DNA of 64,000 nucleotides from Hyphomonas adhaerens MHS-3 (GTDB lineage: Bacteria > Pseudomonadota > Alphaproteobacteria > Caulobacterales > Hyphomonadaceae). The stretch is from assembly GCF_000685235.1 (NCBI RefSeq), contig NZ_ARYH01000002.1, positions 62,001 to 126,000 on the forward strand. The letters run 5' to 3'. The position numbers and the translations under genes were made by a program. Shown here one piece after another: positions 1 through 9,576 of this stretch (position 1 is the stretch's first letter; each line of letters opens with the position of its first letter). Below the pieces are notes generated by a model that was given only the letters and a program-made list of their open reading frames with translations, did no database searches and had not been told where the DNA came from.

Positions 1-1082
1 GCGAGGGTGTGCCCACACCGCAGGAAATCTGCGATGTGCTGGACGACTACGTGATCGGGCAGACCTATGCAAAGCGCATCCTGTCGGTCGCCGTACACAA
101 CCATTACAAGCGCCTCTCCCATGCCGGGAAAACCGATGGGGTGGAACTGTCCAAGTCCAACATCATGCTGGTCGGGCCAACGGGTTGCGGTAAGACGCTG
201 CTGGCTCAGACGCTGGCGCGCATCCTGGACGTGCCGTTCACGATGGCAGACGCCACGACCCTCACCGAAGCCGGCTATGTCGGCGAGGATGTCGAGAACA
301 TCGTGCTGAAACTGCTTCAGTCCGCCGATTACAATGTGGAACGTGCGCAGCGCGGCATCGTGTATATCGACGAGATCGACAAGATTTCCCGCAAGTCGGA
401 CAACCCGTCCATCACACGCGACGTGTCGGGCGAGGGTGTCCAGCAGGCGCTTCTGAAGATCATGGAAGGCACCGTGGCAGCGGTTCCGCCGCAAGGTGGC
501 CGCAAGCATCCGCAGCAGGAATTCCTGCAGGTGGACACCACGAACATCCTGTTCATCGTTGGCGGTGCCTTTGCGGGCCTCGACAAGATCATCTCCGCAC
601 GCGGCGAAGCAGCGTCCATTGGTTTCGGTGCGGCCGTGAAAGATGCTGAAGCTCGCGGTGTCGGCGAAGTTCTGCGCGAAGTCGAGCCGGAAGACCTGCA
701 GCGTTTCGGTCTCATTCCGGAATTCATCGGCCGTCTGCCGGTGATCGCGACCCTGGAAGACCTTGATGAGGCGGCTCTGATCCAGATCCTCACTGAGCCG
801 AAGAACGCCCTGCTGAAGCAGTACCAGCGTCTCTTCGACATGGAGAACGTGCAGCTGACCTTCACACCGGATGCCCTTACGGCTGTGGCGCGCCGCGCCA
901 TTCTCCGCAAGACCGGTGCTCGGGGCCTTCGTTCCATCATGGAGGGCATCCTGCTCGACACGATGTTCGAGCTGCCGAACCTGCGTGGTGTCGAGGAAGT
1001 CGTGATCAGTGGGGAAGTGGTCGATGGGCAGGCGGAACCGCTTTACGTTCACGCCAAGAAGAGCCAGCCCGAAGCCGGCTGA
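1..1082 (+). CDS. clpX: ATP-dependent Clp protease ATP-binding subunit ClpX (5'-truncated by window edge)
   Basis: AAA+ unfoldase that feeds substrates to ClpP. The reading frame is open to the left edge, and about 360 residues of the usual 420 are present. The N-terminal zinc-binding domain must lie upstream of the window. Visible motifs are Walker A GPTGCGKT, the GYVGEDVE pore segment, Walker [10 protein letters not shown], and the sensor-2 region around [13 protein letters not shown]. The GTG at base 9 is internal and not the real start, because family homology begins earlier. clpP would be expected upstream. An intrinsic terminator follows the stop, so clpX ends its transcript here. Confidence 0.97.
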   Translation, partial: EGVPTPQEICDVLDDYVIGQTYAKRILSVAVHNHYKRLSHAGKTDGVELSKSNIMLVGPTGCGKTLLAQTLARILDVPFTMADATTLTEAGYVGEDVENIVLKLLQSADYNVERAQRGIVYIDEIDKISRKSDNPSITRDVSGEGVQQALLKIMEGTVAAVPPQGGRKHPQQEFLQVDTTNILFIVGGAFAGLDKIISARGEAASIGFGAAVKDAEARGVGEVLREVEPEDLQRFGLIPEFIGRLPVIATLEDLDEAALIQILTEPKNALLKQYQRLFDMENVQLTFTPDALTAVARRAILRKTGARGLRSIMEGILLDTMFELPNLRGVEEVVISGEVVDGQAEPLYVHAKKSQPEAG

Positions 1083-1116
1083 TCAGACAACACCGCTCTC
1101 TAAATACCCAATTCAA

Positions 1117-1151
1117 AACACCCCGGCCAGCAGGCTGGGGTGTTTGCGTTT
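1117..1151 (+). terminator. Intrinsic terminator of clpX
   Basis: A 12-bp stem (AACACCCCGGCC at 1117-1128 pairing with 1133-1144, one G-T pair) with an AGCA loop is followed by a short T-containing tail. It lies 35 bases after the clpX stop and before the convergent glnA. Confidence 0.8.
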
Positions 1152-1214
1152 GTAGAGGAAATGCAAGGAGGGGAGCGCTCCGGTGTCCTATGGTTTTTGT
1201 GTCTCAAACGGTAA

Positions 1215-1240
1215 GGGCCGGCACCTCCCGGTGCCGGCCC
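1215..1240 (-). terminator. GC-rich hairpin, probable glnA terminator
   Basis: Perfect 11-bp stem (GGGCCGGCACC at 1215-1225 with 1230-1240) and a four-base loop, 43 bases past the glnA stop on the minus strand. It lacks a clear U-tract, so termination is inferred from strength and position. Confidence 0.55.
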
Positions 1241-1282
1241 CGCCTTCCCCCGTGTGTCGGGTGAACTGATCGGACTGAGCGA

Positions 1283-2686
1283 TCAGTATTTGTAGTACAT
1301 GTCGAACTCGACCGGATGCGGGTGAAGTTCGTATTTCATGTTTTCTTCCATCTTCAGGTCGATGTAGCCATCGATCTGGTCGTCGTCGAAGACGCCGCCC
1401 TTCTTGAGGAATTCACGGTCAGCATCGAGGGCCGCGAGGGCGTCACGCAGCGAACCGCAGACCTGCGGAATGGTTTTCGCTTCTTCCGGCGGAAGATCGT
1501 AGAGGTCCTTGTCCATGGCGTCGCCCGGATGGATCTTGTTCTCGATGCCGTCGAGGCCAGCCATGAGCAGGGCAGCGAAGGCGAGATAGGGGTTTGCCAT
1601 CGGATCCGGGAAGCGGGTTTCGATACGCTTGGCTTTCGGGTTGTCGCCGAAAGGAATACGGATCGATGCCGAACGGTTACGCGCCGAATAGGCCAGCATC
1701 ACGGGAGCTTCATAGCCTGGCACCAGACGCTTGTAGCTGTTCGTGGACGGGTTGGTCAGCGCGTTCAGGGCGCGGGCGTGCTTGATGATCCCGCCGATGT
1801 AGTAGAGGCAGGTCTCGGACAGGCCGGCATACTGGTCACCGGCGAAAAGAGGCTTGCCGCCGTTCCAGATGGACTGGTGCACGTGCATGCCGGAGCCATT
1901 GTCCTTGTACATTGGCTTGGGCATGAAGGTTGCCGTCTTGCCATACGAATGCGCCACGTTCTGAACGACGTATTTGTAGAGCTGAAGGCGGTCGGCCATC
2001 ACGGTCAGGGTCGAGAACTTCAGACCAAGCTCGTGCTGTGCCGGTGCCACTTCGTGGTGATGCTTTTCCGGATCGAGGCCGATGTCAGCCATGACCGACA
2101 GCATTTCGCTGCGCATGTCCTGTTCGGAATCGATCGGCGGCACCGGGAAGTAGCCACCCTTCGGGCCCGGGCGGTGGCCCATATTGCCCATCGGGTATTC
2201 CTTGGCCGTGTTGATCGGCAGTTCGGCCGAATCGAACGAATAGCCGGTGCTGTGCGGTTCAACGCTCCAGCGCACATCGTCGAAGACGAAGAATTCAGCT
2301 TCCGGTCCGAAGAAGACGGTGTCGCCAACGCCGGAGGCCTTCACATAGGCTTCGGCTTTCTTGGCCGTCATGCGCGGGTCGCGGTTGTAAGCTTGGCCGC
2401 TGATCGGATCCAGGATGTCACACATCACGGCCAGCGTGGTCTGCTGGAAGAACGGATCGATGATCGCGGACGACGTGTCCGGCATCAGCAGCATGTCCGA
2501 CTCGTTGATCGACTTCCAGCCGGCAACGGACGAACCGTCAAACATCTGGCCGTCGACAAAGAAGTCTGCGTCCACCATGTCCTTGTGAAATGACACGTGC
2601 TGCATCTTGCCGCGCGGGTCGGTGAAACGAAGGTCCACGTATTGGACGTCTTCGTCCTTCATGATCTTCATGAGGTTTTCAGCCAT
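1283..2686 (-). CDS. glnA: Glutamine synthetase type I
   Basis: ATP-dependent ligation of ammonia to glutamate, a cytoplasmic dodecamer of the GSI-beta class. At 467 residues it matches the family length. The N-terminal latch motif [12 protein letters not shown] and the ATP-binding signature [16 protein letters not shown] are present. So is the adenylylation loop [11 protein letters not shown], whose tyrosine (near 396, equivalent to Tyr397 of enterobacteria) would be modified by GlnE. The start is set by an SD-like GGAGGG nine bases upstream of ATG. It lies 54 bases behind glnB on the same strand, the common alphaproteobacterial glnBA operon, so PII and its target enzyme are co-expressed. 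Confidence 0.98.
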   Translation of the reverse strand: MAENLMKIMKDEDVQYVDLRFTDPRGKMQHVSFHKDMVDADFFVDGQMFDGSSVAGWKSINESDMLLMPDTSSAIIDPFFQQTTLAVMCDILDPISGQAYNRDPRMTAKKAEAYVKASGVGDTVFFGPEAEFFVFDDVRWSVEPHSTGYSFDSAELPINTAKEYPMGNMGHRPGPKGGYFPVPPIDSEQDMRSEMLSVMADIGLDPEKHHHEVAPAQHELGLKFSTLTVMADRLQLYKYVVQNVAHSYGKTATFMPKPMYKDNGSGMHVHQSIWNGGKPLFAGDQYAGLSETCLYYIGGIIKHARALNALTNPSTNSYKRLVPGYEAPVMLAYSARNRSASIRIPFGDNPKAKRIETRFPDPMANPYLAFAALLMAGLDGIENKIHPGDAMDKDLYDLPPEEAKTIPQVCGSLRDALAALDADREFLKKGGVFDDDQIDGYIDLKMEENMKYELHPHPVEFDMYYKY

Positions 2687-2740
2687 TGGAAATGCCCTCC
2701 ATCTGTAAACTTGCTGAATATTGTTGTTTGCTGCGCCCGA

Positions 2741-3485
<745 letters not shown>

Positions 3486-3599
3486 ATGCCAGACGCTCAT
3501 GCTGGCGCCTTAACATCGATGGTGGCGTGGTCTATCAGAAACCGGGCACAAACCGCGTCCGAGGCCGATACTCGGCTCGCGCAGAAAAGACCGAATTGA
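3486..3599 (+). CDS. Candidate small ORF, 37 residues
   Basis: ATG at 3486 is preceded by AAGGA with a five-base spacer. It encodes MPDAHAGALTSMVAWSIRNR and 17 more residues to TGA at 3597-3599, ten bases before the next gene. No family is recognised. The good ribosome binding site and tight coupling to the downstream phosphatase suggest either a leader peptide or a small protein. Coding status is unproven, and it could be chance. Confidence 0.3.
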   Translation: MPDAHAGALTSMVAWSIRNRAQTASEADTRLAQKRPN

Positions 3600-3609
3600 G
3601 GGTACCAGC

Positions 3610-4149
3610 ATGATCTATCTCGTCCGTCATGGAGAAGCGGCGGCGAGTTGGGGCAACCACCCCAATCCGGGCCTCAGCGAACTTGGACACAAACAGGCCG
3701 AATCGGCCGCCGCGTCCCTGTTTGACCTCGGCGCCCGCAGCGCCGTCAGCAGCCCCATGCAGCGTTGCCGCGAAACCGCCGCGGCCTTCGAGCGCCTGGC
3801 CGGGGTCACGGCTCAGGTCGAGCCCGTCGTTTCGGAGATCGAAACGCCCGACGGTGTCGGTGACCGGGTCGAATGGCTTCAGTCCTACATGGCCGGCACC
3901 TGGGAGGATGAAGGCGCCGCGCACGATGCCTGGCGCAAGAAGATCGCCGAAGTGCTGGCCCTGCTGCCAGACAATACCGCTGTCTTCTCCCACTTTGTGG
4001 CCATCAATGCCGTGGTCAGCCTGATTGATCAGGATGCGCGGACGACTGTGTTCAGGCCGGGGCATTGCTCCATCACCAAGGTGGACTTCAGTGGCGCCGT
4101 GCCGCGCGTCATTGAATACGGAAGCCAGGCCGCAACACGCGTGCTATGA
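3610..4149 (+). CDS. Histidine phosphatase family protein (SixA/phosphoglycerate mutase-like)
   Basis: 179-residue phosphatase of the branch-1 histidine phosphatase superfamily. The phospho-acceptor motif RHGE is at residues 6-9. A second arginine lies in SSPMQRCRETA, and the second catalytic histidine is in FSHFVAINAVV. The substrate cannot be read from sequence; SixA-like phosphohistidine phosphatases and small sugar-phosphate phosphatases share this pattern. A GAGGG ribosome binding site precedes the ATG. The next gene, nnr, starts seven bases after the stop, so the two are probably co-transcribed. Confidence 0.85.
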   Translation: MIYLVRHGEAAASWGNHPNPGLSELGHKQAESAAASLFDLGARSAVSSPMQRCRETAAAFERLAGVTAQVEPVVSEIETPDGVGDRVEWLQSYMAGTWEDEGAAHDAWRKKIAEVLALLPDNTAVFSHFVAINAVVSLIDQDARTTVFRPGHCSITKVDFSGAVPRVIEYGSQAATRVL

Positions 4150-4156
4150 GCCCGTC

Positions 4157-5599
4157 ATGGGCAGACCAATACTCACACCGCAGGAAATGCAAGCCGCCGA
4201 ACAGGCGGTGTTTGCGCAGGGACTCGACAGTTTCGAACTGATGCAGCGCGCCGGCGATGCTGTCGCTGAATTCGTTCACGCCAACTGGCCGGAAGGATCC
4301 ATCCAGGTCCTGTGCGGCCCCGGCGGAAATGGCGGCGACGGCTTTGTCGCTGCGGCCAAGCTGTCGAAGCTTTGGCGGGACGTGAAAGTCTACTGCATGG
4401 TGCCGGTGGCGGAGCTGACCGGCGATGCCGCGAAAGCTGCAGCGCTCTGGGACGCCGAAGTGGGAACACTGGAAGAGGCGCTTGAGGCGCCGCATGACCT
4501 TGTTCTGGATGGCCTGTTTGGCGGCGGCCTGACCCGGCCGCTGGACGGTATCGCCGCGCAGCTGGCCCAGCGCGGCGGGCGGGTTGTCTCCATCGATGTG
4601 CCGTCCGGCATTTGCGGCCTGAAGGCAAAGCCGCTGGGGCCGTGCTTCGTTGCAGAAGGCACCATCACCTTTGCCGCCCTGCGCCCGGCGCATGTGTTGC
4701 GGCCGGGCTCTGCCTATTGCGGGAATGTGCAGGTCGCTGACATAGGCGTCCCCGTGCAGACACGGCTTATGGAGAACAGTCCCATGCTGTGGCTGCGCCT
4801 GTTGCCGCAGCCGGGCATGGCCGATCACAAGCACAGCCGCGGGCATCTGAAAGTGCTGAGCGGCGGGATCTCATCGACCGGCGCGGCGCGGCTGGCCGTT
4901 CGCGCAGGCCTTCGCATTGGTGCAGGACTGGCGACGTTGCTGACACCGCCATCTGCGCTGATGGTCAATGCCGCACAGCTGACAGCCGTCATGGTGAAGC
5001 CCGTCGACGGCGCCGAAGAGCTCTCCGAAGCAATCCAGACGGCGTCGGTCGTCATTGCAGGGCCGGGGGCGGGGATCACGCCTGCGACGCGGGCCAATGT
5101 CGAAGCGATTCTGAACGGGCCGGGGCGGGCCGTGCTCGATGCCGACGCGCTGACTGTGTTTGAGTCACAACAGGATCAGCTGTTCCGGCGCCTGCGCCCG
5201 ACCGACCTGCTGACCCCGCATATCGGTGAGTTCAATCGCCTGTTCGGAGACCTTCTGGAGACCGCGACCAACAAGGTGGAAGCCGTCCGGCAGGCTTCTG
5301 AGAAGGCAGGCTGCACCGTTCTCCTGAAAGGGCCTGACACTGTCATCGCCCAGCCGGATGGTGGCGCGGTCGTCAATATTCATGCGACGCGCTGGCTTGC
5401 AACGGCCGGGTCAGGCGACGTTCTGGCAGGCTTTGCAGGCGGGCTGATGGCGCAGGGAATCGACACGCTGGTCGCGGCCAGCATGGCGGCCTGGATCCAT
5501 GGCGAGGCAGGCCGCCGCATCGGCGCGGGCCTGATTTCGGAAGACCTGGAACGTCAGGTTCCGGATATCCTGAGCGCGTTGCATGGCGAGATCGGCTGA
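4157..5599 (+). CDS. nnr: Bifunctional NAD(P)H-hydrate epimerase / ADP-dependent NAD(P)H-hydrate dehydratase
   Basis: Repairs hydrated NAD(P)H. At 480 residues it carries an N-terminal YjeF epimerase domain (about 10-210; GPGGNGGDGFVAA dinucleotide motif, IDVPSGI) and a C-terminal ribokinase-like dehydratase domain (about 220-475). The latter contains LTPHIGEFNRL and the anion-hole/catalytic segment TAGSGDVLAG. The start at 4157 is preferred over longer in-frame options because translation then begins at MGRPILTPQEM, a normal epimerase N-terminus, and the upstream gene stops at 4149. Confidence 0.95.
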   Translation: MGRPILTPQEMQAAEQAVFAQGLDSFELMQRAGDAVAEFVHANWPEGSIQVLCGPGGNGGDGFVAAAKLSKLWRDVKVYCMVPVAELTGDAAKAAALWDAEVGTLEEALEAPHDLVLDGLFGGGLTRPLDGIAAQLAQRGGRVVSIDVPSGICGLKAKPLGPCFVAEGTITFAALRPAHVLRPGSAYCGNVQVADIGVPVQTRLMENSPMLWLRLLPQPGMADHKHSRGHLKVLSGGISSTGAARLAVRAGLRIGAGLATLLTPPSALMVNAAQLTAVMVKPVDGAEELSEAIQTASVVIAGPGAGITPATRANVEAILNGPGRAVLDADALTVFESQQDQLFRRLRPTDLLTPHIGEFNRLFGDLLETATNKVEAVRQASEKAGCTVLLKGPDTVIAQPDGGAVVNIHATRWLATAGSGDVLAGFAGGLMAQGIDTLVAASMAAWIHGEAGRRIGAGLISEDLERQVPDILSALHGEIG

Positions 5600-5643
5600 T
5601 CCGGCTGTTGGATAAGCCGCTGCTCAGGCAATCACGAACACCC

Positions 5644-5664
5644 TCTATAGACCATCTATAGACC
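5644..5664. repeat. Tandem 10-bp direct repeat TCTATAGACC
   Basis: Two exact copies (5644-5653 and 5655-5664) at an 11-base period, upstream of tRNA-Leu. One helical turn of spacing fits two protomers binding the same DNA face, or a promoter element. No binding protein can be named. Confidence 0.5.
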
Positions 5665-5670
5665 CTAAAT

Positions 5671-5737
5671 GGCGCACGTTCCGGTGCATCGGCCCGTTGT
5701 ATCCGCGCGCGCTCTCGCCTAAACGTGCGCCCGGAAC
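5671..5737. repeat. Nested inverted repeats immediately upstream of tRNA-Leu
   Basis: GGCGCACGTT (5671-5680) is perfectly complementary to 5722-5731, and GTTCCGG (5678-5684) is perfectly complementary to 5731-5737. The second pairing overlaps the first, so the two helices compete. The right arms abut the tRNA 5' end at 5738. This may be a processing structure in the precursor or a DNA operator. Confidence 0.5.
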
Positions 5738-5822
5738 GCGGATGTGGCGGAATTGGTAGACGCACTGGATTTAGGTTCCAGCGCCGCAAGGCGTGGAGGT
5801 TCGAGTCCTCTCATCCGCACCA
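5738..5822 (+). tRNA. tRNA-Leu, anticodon UAG
   Basis: An 85-nt class II tRNA. The acceptor GCGGATG pairs with CATCCGC, followed by an encoded ACCA (5819-5822). The anticodon stem CTGGA/TCCAG (5765-5769, 5777-5781) encloses loop TTTAGGT with anticodon TAG at 5772-5774. A long variable arm (GCCGCAAGGCG region) and a TTCGAGT T-loop follow. It decodes CUA and other CUN leucine codons. Confidence 0.97.
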
Positions 5823-5882
5823 TTCGTTTCTGGTGGCGCTCCGCGCCAGAAATCGATCAAGGATCGATTTCAGGAAACGAAT
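5823..5882. repeat. Three-helix inverted-repeat element downstream of tRNA-Leu
   Basis: An outer pair ATTCGTTTCTG / CAGGAAACGAAT (starting at 5822, ending 5882; one bulged base) encloses two perfect hairpins: TGGCGC-TCC-GCGCCA (5834-5848) and AAATCGATC-AAG-GATCGATTT (5850-5870). The RNA could fold as a three-way junction. It may be a tRNA-transcript terminator, a processing signal or a repetitive extragenic element. Confidence 0.55.
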
Positions 5883-5904
5883 GCTCGAAGCGCAAGCGAG
5901 AGCC
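5878..5904. repeat. 27-bp extragenic direct repeat, copy 1
   Basis: Reads CGAATGCTCGAAGCGCAAGC and continues to 5904. It is repeated with two mismatches at 5987-6013. Overlaps the end of the preceding hairpin element. Confidence 0.6.
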
Positions 5905-5986
5905 GGCGGGTTAGCGAATGAATGAGTCCTTTTATGTTTCCCGCTTCGCTGCGCTTCGCGATGAAACGGGCTCAGGGCTGCTCGGC

Positions 5987-6013
5987 CGAACGCTTGAAGC
6001 GCAAGCGAGAGCC
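5987..6013. repeat. 27-bp extragenic direct repeat, copy 2
   Basis: Second copy of the element at 5878-5904 (25 of 27 bases identical), 109 bases downstream, just before the M14-like gene. The stretch between copies also holds GTTTC/GAAAC-bounded GCTTCGC-rich sequence, so 5823-6050 looks like a patchwork of short repeats. Confidence 0.6.
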
Positions 6014-6059
6014 ACCGCTTCACTACGCTCCGCAACAACGACACAAAGGAAAAAGTGCC

Positions 6060-6971
6060 ATGACATTCGATCCCTCGATCGGCGTTCCGGGGAAGCCTTG
6101 GGGTGAGGCGGAGCGTGACCAGTGGCGAGTGCTGCAAACCGCGCAGCGAAGCTATGCCGACGACGTTGTCTCCCGGATGGATGCGCTGGCCGAGCGGTTC
6201 GAGCGGGAAACATATGGCCAGATCGAATATGGCGCCGACACCTACGACCTCCATGCCTTTCGCGGCGGCGAGATGGACCCCGCGCTGCCAACCGCGCTCA
6301 TAACAGGCGGTGTGCATGGCTATGAGACCAGCGGCGTCATGGGCGCGCTTGCCTTTCTTGAGCAATCCGCCGCGGCCTATGCCGGCCGGGTCAATCTTCT
6401 GGTGGCGCCTTGTGTGAGCCCGTGGGCCTATGAGCGCATCAACCGGTGGAATTACGACGCCGTGGATCCGAACCGCAATTTCCGGATGGACGGGCCCGCG
6501 CGCGAGGCAACGGCGCTGATGGAATGGGTGCGGTCCGCCGCAAGCGACTTCCTCCTCCATATCGACCTGCACGAAACGACAGACAGTGACGAGACCGAGT
6601 TCAGGCTGGCCCTGAGTTCGCGCGACGGCGTGGACCACGACCCGGGCCTCATCCCCGACGGGTTCTACCTGGTGGCCGACAGCGAGGATCCGCAGCTTGG
6701 GTTCCAGCAAGCCATCATCTCGGCCGTCGGGCAGGTGACCCATATTGCGCCGCCGGATGAGACAGGCGAGATCATCGGCTCACCCGTCATCGCGCATGGC
6801 ATCATCGAATATCCGCTGGCGCAGCTGGCGCTGTGTGCGTCGATCACGAATGCGCGGTTCAAGACTACCACCGAAGTCTATCCTGACAGCCCGCGTGTCA
6901 CGCCCGAAGACTGCAACCGGGCACAGGTGGCGGCCGTGTGCGCGGCGCTGGACTTTGCATTGGCTAACTGA
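6060..6971 (+). CDS. M14 family metallocarboxypeptidase-like protein (succinylglutamate desuccinylase/aspartoacylase-like)
   Basis: 303-residue zinc hydrolase. GGVHGYETSG (about residue 85) supplies the HxxE zinc ligands, and HIDLHETT supplies the third histidine. DPNRNF is the substrate-binding Asn-Arg pair typical of M14 enzymes. The C-terminal catalytic glutamate probably lies in GIIEYPLAQ. The start at 6060 has an AAAGGA site upstream; longer in-frame translation runs back through the repeat region and is not protein-like. No signal peptide is seen, so it is probably cytoplasmic. The substrate is unknown: peptide, N-acyl amino acid or similar. Confidence 0.85.
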   Translation: MTFDPSIGVPGKPWGEAERDQWRVLQTAQRSYADDVVSRMDALAERFERETYGQIEYGADTYDLHAFRGGEMDPALPTALITGGVHGYETSGVMGALAFLEQSAAAYAGRVNLLVAPCVSPWAYERINRWNYDAVDPNRNFRMDGPAREATALMEWVRSAASDFLLHIDLHETTDSDETEFRLALSSRDGVDHDPGLIPDGFYLVADSEDPQLGFQQAIISAVGQVTHIAPPDETGEIIGSPVIAHGIIEYPLAQLALCASITNARFKTTTEVYPDSPRVTPEDCNRAQVAAVCAALDFALAN

Positions 6972-7036
6972 TCCCGCCTCATTCGGCAGGATATGCGCGA
7001 CGATGACTGGCCCGTGCGGGGGTGCCCCCGGCGCGG

Positions 7037-7750
7037 CTAATCCGCCTCCGCAATTTCTACCGCAAACGGATCATCTGACGGATCGTCGTTCCAGAGATAT
7101 TCTGCGACCTTGGCGACGTTCTCTGCCTTTTCCCGGCCTTCGATGTCTTCGATCAGGGCGATGGCCATGTCGATGCCGGCGGAGATGCCGGACGAGGTGA
7201 CGTATTTCCCGTCCTCGACCCAGCGGGCGCTCGGTTGCCAGAGGACGTCGTCGTCCTGGCTGGTGGCGAAGGCCCAGGCCATCTTGTTCGAGGTCGCCTT
7301 CTTGCCATCGAGAATGCCGGCCTTGGCCAGCACGGCCGAGCCGGTGCAGACCGAGGTCGTGTACTGGGTGCCTTCATCCTGCTTGCGCAGGAAATCGAGC
7401 ATGACGGGATTGTTCACTTCCGTGCGTGTTCCCATGCCGCCGGGGATCATGATGATGTCGAACTGGGGCGCATCCTCGAAGGAATAGTCGGTGACCGTGT
7501 CGATCCCCTGCGCCGATGCGATAACGCCGCCATGTTCCGAAACGGTGACGATGTCATAGTCATCGAGGCGTCCCCACATTTCGACGGGTCCGAAGACGTC
7601 CAGAGTCTCGAAGCGGGGGAAGAGGACGATGGCGAGCGTCTTCGTCTTGGCCTTTGCCTCCTTCGCCGGGGGCGCTGTCTGGGCGGACGCAGACGGCACG
7701 ATTGCGAGGAGGGACAGCGCGGCGGCTGCAAGCAGGGGGGAAGGGGTCAT
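7037..7750 (-). CDS. DJ-1/PfpI family protein with signal peptide
   Basis: 237 residues from the ATG at 7750, chosen because it opens with a hydrophobic export signal (MTPSPLLAAAALSLLAIVPS, cleavage near ASA-QT) and has GGAG upstream. The mature part is a DJ-1/PfpI fold: DVFGPVEMWG carries the conserved glutamate and SVCTGSAVLAKAG the nucleophile-elbow cysteine (about residue 135). Members act as glutamine-amidotransferase-like hydrolases, isonitrile hydratases, glyoxalases or AraC-linked sensors. Export to the periplasm is less usual and argues against a classical cytoplasmic DJ-1 role. No linked AraC regulator is present. Confidence 0.85.
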   Translation of the reverse strand: MTPSPLLAAAALSLLAIVPSASAQTAPPAKEAKAKTKTLAIVLFPRFETLDVFGPVEMWGRLDDYDIVTVSEHGGVIASAQGIDTVTDYSFEDAPQFDIIMIPGGMGTRTEVNNPVMLDFLRKQDEGTQYTTSVCTGSAVLAKAGILDGKKATSNKMAWAFATSQDDDVLWQPSARWVEDGKYVTSSGISAGIDMAIALIEDIEGREKAENVAKVAEYLWNDDPSDDPFAVEIAEAD

Positions 7751-8063
7751 TCTGTGATCTCCAATCTGCTGTAAGGCCTGCAGGTGAGCGGGCGGAAACG
7801 AAAGCCCTTTTCCCGTCTCAAGAGCCAAATTTCGGGGTCTCACCGCTCAAGCGGCAGCTGCGCCGGGATATTGGGCAGGCGGGGAGAAGCCGGACTGGTG
7901 ACCGGACTGGCAAGTCTGCTGGCCCAGCCTGCCGGTTTTGGCCCGCTGAAAATCCCGCAGAACCCGCGTGGACACGCCGTTTTCCGTGTGACATAAGCCG
8001 CCCCTTCAGACACAGATCAGATGGCTGCCGGATGGGCATGACCGGGCCTGATCGCCAGAACGG

Positions 8064-9413
8064 ATGAATGAACCGATGGAAGTGACCCAGACGAAGGCAG
8101 AAGGTCTCAGCCGCACCTTTGCCGTCAAGGTATCTGCAAGCGAACTGCAGTCCAAGCTCGACGCCCGGATTGAGGAAATCCGCCCGACCATGAACCTGAA
8201 GGGCTTCCGCCCCGGCAAGGTGCCTGCGTCGCACGTGCGCAAGATGTTCGGCCGCGACCTGATGGGCGAGATCATCGACAAGACCGTCAATGAGACCAAC
8301 CAGCAAGCCATCGCGGACGCAGAGCTGCGCCCGGCCGGCCAGCCGGATGTGCACCTGGAAGGCGAGATTGAAGACGTGGTGAAGGGCGAGGCTGACCTCT
8401 CCTATCACATGCATGTCGACGTGATGCCGGAATTCGAGCCGGTGGACGTGAAGACGCTGAAAGTCACCCGCCCGGTTACCGAAGTGGCAGACGAGCAGGT
8501 CGACGAGGCGCTGAAAAACCTCGCCGAACAGAACAAGCAGTATGAACCGCGCGCCAAGACCGCCAAGGCAAAAGACGGCGACGCCGTCGTGGTGGACTTT
8601 GTCGGCAAGATCGATGGCGAGCCGTTTGATGGCGGCACCGCCGAGCAGCAGACCATCGTGATCGGCTCCGGCCGTTTCATTCCGGGCTTCGAAGAACAGC
8701 TCGTCGGTGTGAAGGCAGACGAGGAAAAGAACCTGGAAGTGAGCTTCCCGGAAGACTACCCGTCGCCGGACCTCGCAGGTAAAGCCGCCGTTTTCGAAAC
8801 CAAGGTGCATGAAGTGCGTGCGCCGAAGGAAGCCGAAATCGACGACGAGTTCGCCAAGGGCCTCGGCCTCGAATCGCTGGAGCAGCTGACAGGCCTGATC
8901 AAGGACCAGCTGAAAGGCGAACTGGATCAGGCATCGCGCAGCAAAGCCAAGCGCGACCTGCTGGACCGTCTGGACGAAGCGCACAGCTTCGACCTGCCGC
9001 CCAACATGGTCGAAGCCGAATTCGGCCAGATCTGGGACCAGCTGCAGCGTGAAATGGATGCCGGCCGGGTCGATGACGAAGACAAGGAAAAGTCTGAAGA
9101 CGACCTGAAGAAGGAATATCGCGAGATTGCCGAGCGCCGTGTGCGCCTTGGCCTCGTCCTCGCCGAGATCGGCCGTGTGAACAATGTGCAGATCACCGAG
9201 CAGGAAGTTCAGCAGGCCCTGATCCAGGAAGCCCGCCAGTATCCGGGGCAGGAACGTGAAGTCATCGAGTTCTTCCAGAAGAACCCGAACGCCATGGCCC
9301 AGCTTCGCGCCCCGATCTATGAGGACAAGGTCGTCGACTACATCCTCGGGAAAGCCGACGTGACCGACACGCCTGTGTCCCGCGAAGAGCTGTTCAAGGA
9401 AGACGAAGACTAA
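8064..9413 (+). CDS. tig: Trigger factor
   Basis: Ribosome-associated chaperone and peptidyl-prolyl isomerase, 449 residues. The N-terminal ribosome-binding domain contains the GFRPGKVP signature (about 48-55). The central FKBP domain is about 160-245 (DGDAVVVDFVGKIDGEPFDGG, FIPGFEEQLVG), followed by the long helical C-terminal arm. A second ATG at 8076 (MEVTQTKAEG) is closer to the usual N-terminus and may be the true start. A strong terminator follows. tig is separated from clpX by about 7 kb, unlike the compact tig-clpP-clpX order of many bacteria. Confidence 0.96.
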   Translation: MNEPMEVTQTKAEGLSRTFAVKVSASELQSKLDARIEEIRPTMNLKGFRPGKVPASHVRKMFGRDLMGEIIDKTVNETNQQAIADAELRPAGQPDVHLEGEIEDVVKGEADLSYHMHVDVMPEFEPVDVKTLKVTRPVTEVADEQVDEALKNLAEQNKQYEPRAKTAKAKDGDAVVVDFVGKIDGEPFDGGTAEQQTIVIGSGRFIPGFEEQLVGVKADEEKNLEVSFPEDYPSPDLAGKAAVFETKVHEVRAPKEAEIDDEFAKGLGLESLEQLTGLIKDQLKGELDQASRSKAKRDLLDRLDEAHSFDLPPNMVEAEFGQIWDQLQREMDAGRVDDEDKEKSEDDLKKEYREIAERRVRLGLVLAEIGRVNNVQITEQEVQQALIQEARQYPGQEREVIEFFQKNPNAMAQLRAPIYEDKVVDYILGKADVTDTPVSREELFKEDED

Positions 9414-9443
9414 GGCTTCGTCCCACCTCACAGAAATTTAACG

Positions 9444-9470
9444 ACGCCGGGCCCCAAAGCCCGGCGTTTT
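9444..9470 (+). terminator. Intrinsic terminator of tig
   Basis: Perfect 9-bp GC-rich stem ACGCCGGGC (9444-9452) with 9459-9467, six-base loop, then a short T-run. It begins 31 bases after the tig stop. Confidence 0.85.
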
Positions 9471-9576
9471 GCTGTCTGGAGAACTGTTGCGGAGCGGTGG
9501 GACCGGCTTGGTAAACCGCCTATTAACCGGGGCAGGCGAAGGTGCCTCGAATCGTTAATGAGGGGTTTCGGTTCCT

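Noticed and set aside
1316-2593. 425-codon open frame antisense to glnA
   Set aside because: Shadow of glutamine synthetase codon bias; no domain, no ribosome binding site context.
5725-5925. 66-codon frame running through tRNA-Leu and the repeats
   Set aside because: Overlaps a certain tRNA; the peptide is a translation of tRNA and repeat sequence.
5738-6060. Possible integrated element at tRNA-Leu
   Set aside because: No integrase, no duplicated tRNA 3' end and no foreign genes follow; only short repeats are seen.
7818-9431. 537-codon open frame antisense to trigger factor
   Set aside because: It mirrors a GC-rich coding gene, is low complexity (hydrophobic/valine-rich) and has no recognisable motif; tig is unambiguous.
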